Shown here: piece by piece, positions 22,877 through 25,816 of the stretch
Layout: each line of letters begins with the position of its first letter
Numbering within the stretch: the stretch's first letter is position 1
NCBI GenBank assembly: GCA_946482545.1
Contig: CAMLRX010000069.1
Coordinates: 1-25,816, forward strand
Length of the DNA stretch: 25,816 bases
Origin: an uncultured Flavihumibacter sp.
Lineage (GTDB): Bacteria > Bacteroidota > Bacteroidia > Chitinophagales > Chitinophagaceae
Direction: 5' to 3'
Translations under genes and position numbers: made by a program
Notes under the pieces: model-generated
The model's database searches: none
What the model saw: only the letters and a program-made list of their open reading frames with translations
What the model was told of the DNA's origin: nothing

Positions 22877-23698
22877 TTAAATATGCAGCGCAACGGTAGC
22901 GTCGGCAATCTCTTCCACAAAGGTAGGCTGAAGCAGCTGATGGCCGGCGGGTAAAAACTTCAGGTGTACATTTTCTTCCAGGCCTTTACGCAATTTCTCC
23001 CCTCCTATATGGGTGATAATACGGTCGTGTTTGCCATACACCAGCAAAACGGGTGTATGCTCTTTTTGTATCAGGGCCCTGAGGTTAGAAATGACTGTTC
23101 TGAAATGACGCATTGCCGTCCATCGGGTATACAGTTCCTTCCTGATGTGTGGATCGTGCATATACCGTTGAATGAATTTATTCGCGCTGGGATTCACCAG
23201 TTGGAGTTTCACGCCGGCCAGCGCAAGCCCTTTGAACCAGTTTGGGTGCCGCATCGTATAGCTGAAAAGTTTGTTTCCGTACTTGGTTTGTGTGGCAATC
23301 CGGTACCAGAAGTTTTCGTGCAGACCGTCGGGCGCAACAAGACTGATCGCGCTGACAAATGAAGGGTACTCCTGGTACAGGTGTAGCGCTATTCTTCCCC
23401 CCATGCTGTAGCCCATCAATACGGCAGGGAATTGAAGTTGCTCTTTTTCCAGGATCAGTTGGAGCACGTTCACCAGCATTGCCGGGTTAAATTCTTTTTC
23501 AAACGCCCATTCCGTTTCCCCATGAAAAGGCAGGTCTGGGGCAATTACGCTCCAGCCTTCTGGCATCGCCGCTGCCAGGTACCCGAAATGTCTTCCGGAT
23601 TCACCATAACCGTGAAAACACAATAGAAGACGCGGCCCTTTTCCCCAGCGGTGGTAGGTGATTTTCTGCTCCTCCAATATGATGAAACCGGTATTCAT
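22877..23698 (-). CDS. Alpha/beta hydrolase
   Basis: This 273-residue protein has the alpha/beta hydrolase fold. The oxyanion segment is CFHGYGES (27-34) and the nucleophile elbow GYSMGG places Ser98. The catalytic acid Asp225 is in VYGKHDRI and the base His253 in PAGHQLL. No signal peptide is seen, so it is probably cytoplasmic. The substrate cannot be told from the sequence. It is the first gene of the minus-strand trio with the glycosyltransferase and the permease. Upstream (23699-23856) is a divergent intergenic region shared with marR; no consensus promoter was found on this strand. Confidence 0.92.
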   Translation of the reverse strand: MNTGFIILEEQKITYHRWGKGPRLLLCFHGYGESGRHFGYLAAAMPEGWSVIAPDLPFHGETEWAFEKEFNPAMLVNVLQLILEKEQLQFPAVLMGYSMGGRIALHLYQEYPSFVSAISLVAPDGLHENFWYRIATQTKYGNKLFSYTMRHPNWFKGLALAGVKLQLVNPSANKFIQRYMHDPHIRKELYTRWTAMRHFRTVISNLRALIQKEHTPVLLVYGKHDRIITHIGGEKLRKGLEENVHLKFLPAGHQLLQPTFVEEIADATVALHI

Positions 23699-23827
23699 TG
23701 CTGCTGTAAAATGGGCTTTTTTCCTGCATTAAATACATTCACCGGAAAAAAATCCACCACGGCCCCAAAATGTTTTATGCGGAAGGAAATTTTCCTGTGA
23801 AGCCTTTCTTTTCTACCTAAAATTCAT

Positions 23828-23852
23828 TAGCTTTACTTAGTTGCATAACTAA
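23828..23852 (+). promoter_or_regulatory. Probable marR promoter and palindromic operator
   Basis: TTAGTTGCATAACTAA (23837-23852) has 6-nt perfect arms around a 4-nt centre, the size and style of MarR-family operators. It ends 4 nt before the marR start codon. TAGCTTTA (23828-23835), one base from the -7 consensus, lies next to it, so the transcription start would fall inside the palindrome. This suggests autorepression of marR and the downstream dehydrogenase. Confidence 0.6.
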
Positions 23853-23856
23853 CTAT

Positions 23857-24297
23857 ATGCCAAACAACCAATTTAAACGGGGAGAACTTTACAGCTTCAT
23901 CACCGGCATGGCTTCTACCGCCATAGCGCGCAGGTTGCAGAAAAAGTTCAAGCAGGAAGGCCTGGAGATTACCATAGAACAATGGAGTGTGTTGTATCAT
24001 TTGTGGAAACTGGACGGCATGAGTCAGCAGGATCTGTGCAATGCTACTTTTCGCGACAAGCCAAGCATTACGAGATTGGTGGATAACCTCGAAAAGCAGC
24101 ACCTGGTGAAAAGGGTTCCTTCCAAAGAGGACCGCAGGATGAACATGATCTATGTAACGCCGGAGGCCCGTGCATTACAGGATATCACGATGGAGATCGC
24201 CAACCAGACCCTGAACGAAGCGCTGGAAGGCGTTTCGCCTGAAATGGTGGAGGTGTCCAAACAGGTTTTGCAACGTGTTTACGATAACTTGTCATAA
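23857..24297 (+). CDS. MarR family transcriptional regulator
   Basis: This 146-residue protein has the MarR winged helix fold: a dimerisation N-terminus, then ITIEQWSVLYHLWKLDGMSQQDL, the recognition helix (DKPSITRLVDNLEKQHLVKR), and the wing with the conserved PSKEDRRMNMIYVT, which includes the D-x-R signature. MarR proteins are usually repressors released by small aromatic or acyl ligands. The palindrome just upstream and the acyl-CoA dehydrogenase gene 11 nt downstream suggest control of a fatty-acid oxidation operon, perhaps by an acyl-CoA; the ligand is inferred. Confidence 0.94.
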   Translation: MPNNQFKRGELYSFITGMASTAIARRLQKKFKQEGLEITIEQWSVLYHLWKLDGMSQQDLCNATFRDKPSITRLVDNLEKQHLVKRVPSKEDRRMNMIYVTPEARALQDITMEIANQTLNEALEGVSPEMVEVSKQVLQRVYDNLS

Positions 24298-24308
24298 AAC
24301 AATATACC

Positions 24309-25816
24309 ATGAGTACCGCAGCAAACACAACGGCAGCCGCCCTGAAAGGTGGTGAATGGCTGATTAAGGAAAGCAAGGCTGAAAACACTTTCATCCCCGA
24401 AACGTTCAACGAAGAACAATTGATGGTGAAAGAAATGTGCGCCTCCTTCCTGGATGCAGAAGTGTTACCCATTATTGACCGGATCGATAAATTGGAGCCG
24501 GGTTTAATGCCATCGCTGGTGGAAAAAGCCGGTGAACAGGGGCTGCTCGGTACTTCCATTCCCGAAGAATTCGGTGGACTGGGAAAAGACTTTATCACCT
24601 CCACCCTCGTGAACGAAGCACTGGGCGGAGGTTTCTCCTTTTCCGTGGCAGTGGCCGCGCATACTGGTATCGGCACCTTACCCATTTTGTATTTCGGAAC
24701 GCCTGAACAGAAGCAACAATACATTACCAAACTCGCGACTGGTGAGTGGAAAGGCGCTTACGGCCTGACCGAACCCAACAGCGGCAGCGATGCACTGGGC
24801 GCGAAAACAACGGCAACCCTAAGTGCAGATGGAAAACAATACCTGCTGAATGGGCAGAAATGCTGGATCACCAACGGCGGCTTCGCTGATGTTTATACGG
24901 TATTTGCCAAAGTAGATGGCGATAAATTCACGGCATTTATTGTAGAACGTGGTTTTGAAGGGTTCACCCAGGGGGTGGAGGAGCATAAGATGGGCATCAA
25001 GGGTTCATCTACCGTACAATTGTACTTCCAGGACTGCAAAGTGCCCGTTGAAAATGTATTGGGAGAAATCGGTCGTGGCCACATCATTGCGTTCAATATC
25101 CTGAATATCGGAAGGTTGAAACTCTGTGCCGCAGCATTGGGCGGGGCGAAAAGAGCCATCACTACCAGTATTGAATATGCGAAAACCCGAGAGCAGTTCA
25201 AACAGCCTATCAGTAATTTCGGGGCCATCAAAGAGAAGCTGGCCCGCATGGCCATTGAATGCTGGGTGGCCGAAAGCTCACTCTACCGTACGGCAAAATG
25301 GATCGACGATAAGGAAGTGGAACTGCTGAACGAAGGCAAGCCCTTTAATGAAGCGCTGTTGGGTGCCGCAGAAGAATTTGCCATAGAATGTGCCATGCTG
25401 AAAGTGCACGGCAGCGAAATGCTCGACCTGATCGTGGACGAAGGCGTGCAGATTCATGGAGGCAATGGCTTCAGCGACGAATACATTATCTCGAAGGCCT
25501 ACCGCGACAGCCGTATCAACCGTATCTACGAGGGAACAAACGAAATTAACCGCCTGCTTACCGTAGACATGGTATTGAAACGCGCGATGAAAGGCAAGCT
25601 TGACCTGATGGGACCAGCCATGGCCGTGCAGAAAGAACTGATGAGTATACCGGATTTTGGTAGCGGGGATGAACATCCATTTGAGAAAGAACACAAACTG
25701 GTGGCCAGTTTCAAAAAAGCGATCCTGATGACCGCAGGTGCCGCTGTGCAAAAACTGATGATGAAAATTGAACAGGAGCAGGAAATCCTGATGAACATAG
25801 CCGATATGGCGATCCT
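24309..25816 (+). CDS. Acyl-CoA dehydrogenase (3' end outside the window)
   Basis: The frame opens at ATG 24309 (MSTAANTTAAALKGGEWL) and stays open for 502 codons to the window edge, so the protein is incomplete here. It is an FAD enzyme that makes trans-2-enoyl-CoA in beta-oxidation. The signature TEPNSGSD (154-161) lies in the FAD/substrate domain, followed by WITNGG. The catalytic base is Glu408 in YEGTNEINR. The family members of about 590-600 residues have an extra C-terminal domain resembling VLCAD/ACAD9, and the open frame already exceeds the 380-residue short type. It lies 11 nt after marR, in one operon. Confidence 0.95.
   Translation, partial: MSTAANTTAAALKGGEWLIKESKAENTFIPETFNEEQLMVKEMCASFLDAEVLPIIDRIDKLEPGLMPSLVEKAGEQGLLGTSIPEEFGGLGKDFITSTLVNEALGGGFSFSVAVAAHTGIGTLPILYFGTPEQKQQYITKLATGEWKGAYGLTEPNSGSDALGAKTTATLSADGKQYLLNGQKCWITNGGFADVYTVFAKVDGDKFTAFIVERGFEGFTQGVEEHKMGIKGSSTVQLYFQDCKVPVENVLGEIGRGHIIAFNILNIGRLKLCAAALGGAKRAITTSIEYAKTREQFKQPISNFGAIKEKLARMAIECWVAESSLYRTAKWIDDKEVELLNEGKPFNEALLGAAEEFAIECAMLKVHGSEMLDLIVDEGVQIHGGNGFSDEYIISKAYRDSRINRIYEGTNEINRLLTVDMVLKRAMKGKLDLMGPAMAVQKELMSIPDFGSGDEHPFEKEHKLVASFKKAILMTAGAAVQKLMMKIEQEQEILMNIADMAI

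Noticed and set aside
25278..25751. Minus-strand frames opposite the acyl-CoA dehydrogenase
   Set aside because: They are antisense to an unmistakable acyl-CoA dehydrogenase that runs to the window end.

Overview
This window looks like part of the chromosome of an aerobic Bacteroidota bacterium, most likely in or near the Chitinophagaceae. That reading rests on the alternative complex III (Act) plus aa3 oxidase gene order, on promoter-like elements of the TTTG/TAnnTTTG type, on lipoproteins with relaxed lipoboxes, and on moderate GC content. I made the identifications by reading motifs and protein families directly; no database search was run.

Layout. Positions 1-88 hold a 56-nt near-perfect palindrome. 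On the minus strand follow a conserved-type hypothetical protein (89-628) and purN (816-1391), which seems to have a promoter placed for a leaderless mRNA. From about 1624 to 17489 a long plus-strand respiratory cluster runs: actA, actB, actC, actD, actE, actF (quinol:cytochrome c oxidoreductase), then coxB and coxA. A clear intrinsic terminator follows at 13338-13368. Next come ctaB (heme O synthase, TTG start behind a strong Shine-Dalgarno), two tandem subunit III genes, a subunit IV gene, an SCO copper chaperone and a DUF420/CtaM-type assembly protein. Together these encode quinol oxidation, electron transfer through Fe-S clusters and c-type hemes, oxygen reduction, and the assembly factors for heme A and CuA.

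After that, a tight overlapping minus-strand operon reads trmB, a DUF5522 Cys-rich protein and an alkyltransferase-like (ATL) protein. A 460-bp gene-free stretch follows, then the most unusual element of the window: a minus-strand RNA (19273-19439). It has a complete tRNA acceptor stem, a leucine-tRNA-type D arm and a canonical T arm, but about 98 nt of structured sequence where the variable arm should be, and it has its own terminator. It is divergent from an Lrp/AsnC regulator gene.

The right end carries a small lipoprotein gene; a minus-strand group of an alpha/beta hydrolase, a family 2 glycosyltransferase and an OppC-type permease; and a plus-strand marR-acyl-CoA dehydrogenase pair with a palindromic operator. 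The dehydrogenase runs off the window edge. I see no insertion sequences, CRISPR arrays, rRNA genes or phage genes. Apart from the tRNA-like RNA, the gene content belongs to known families.
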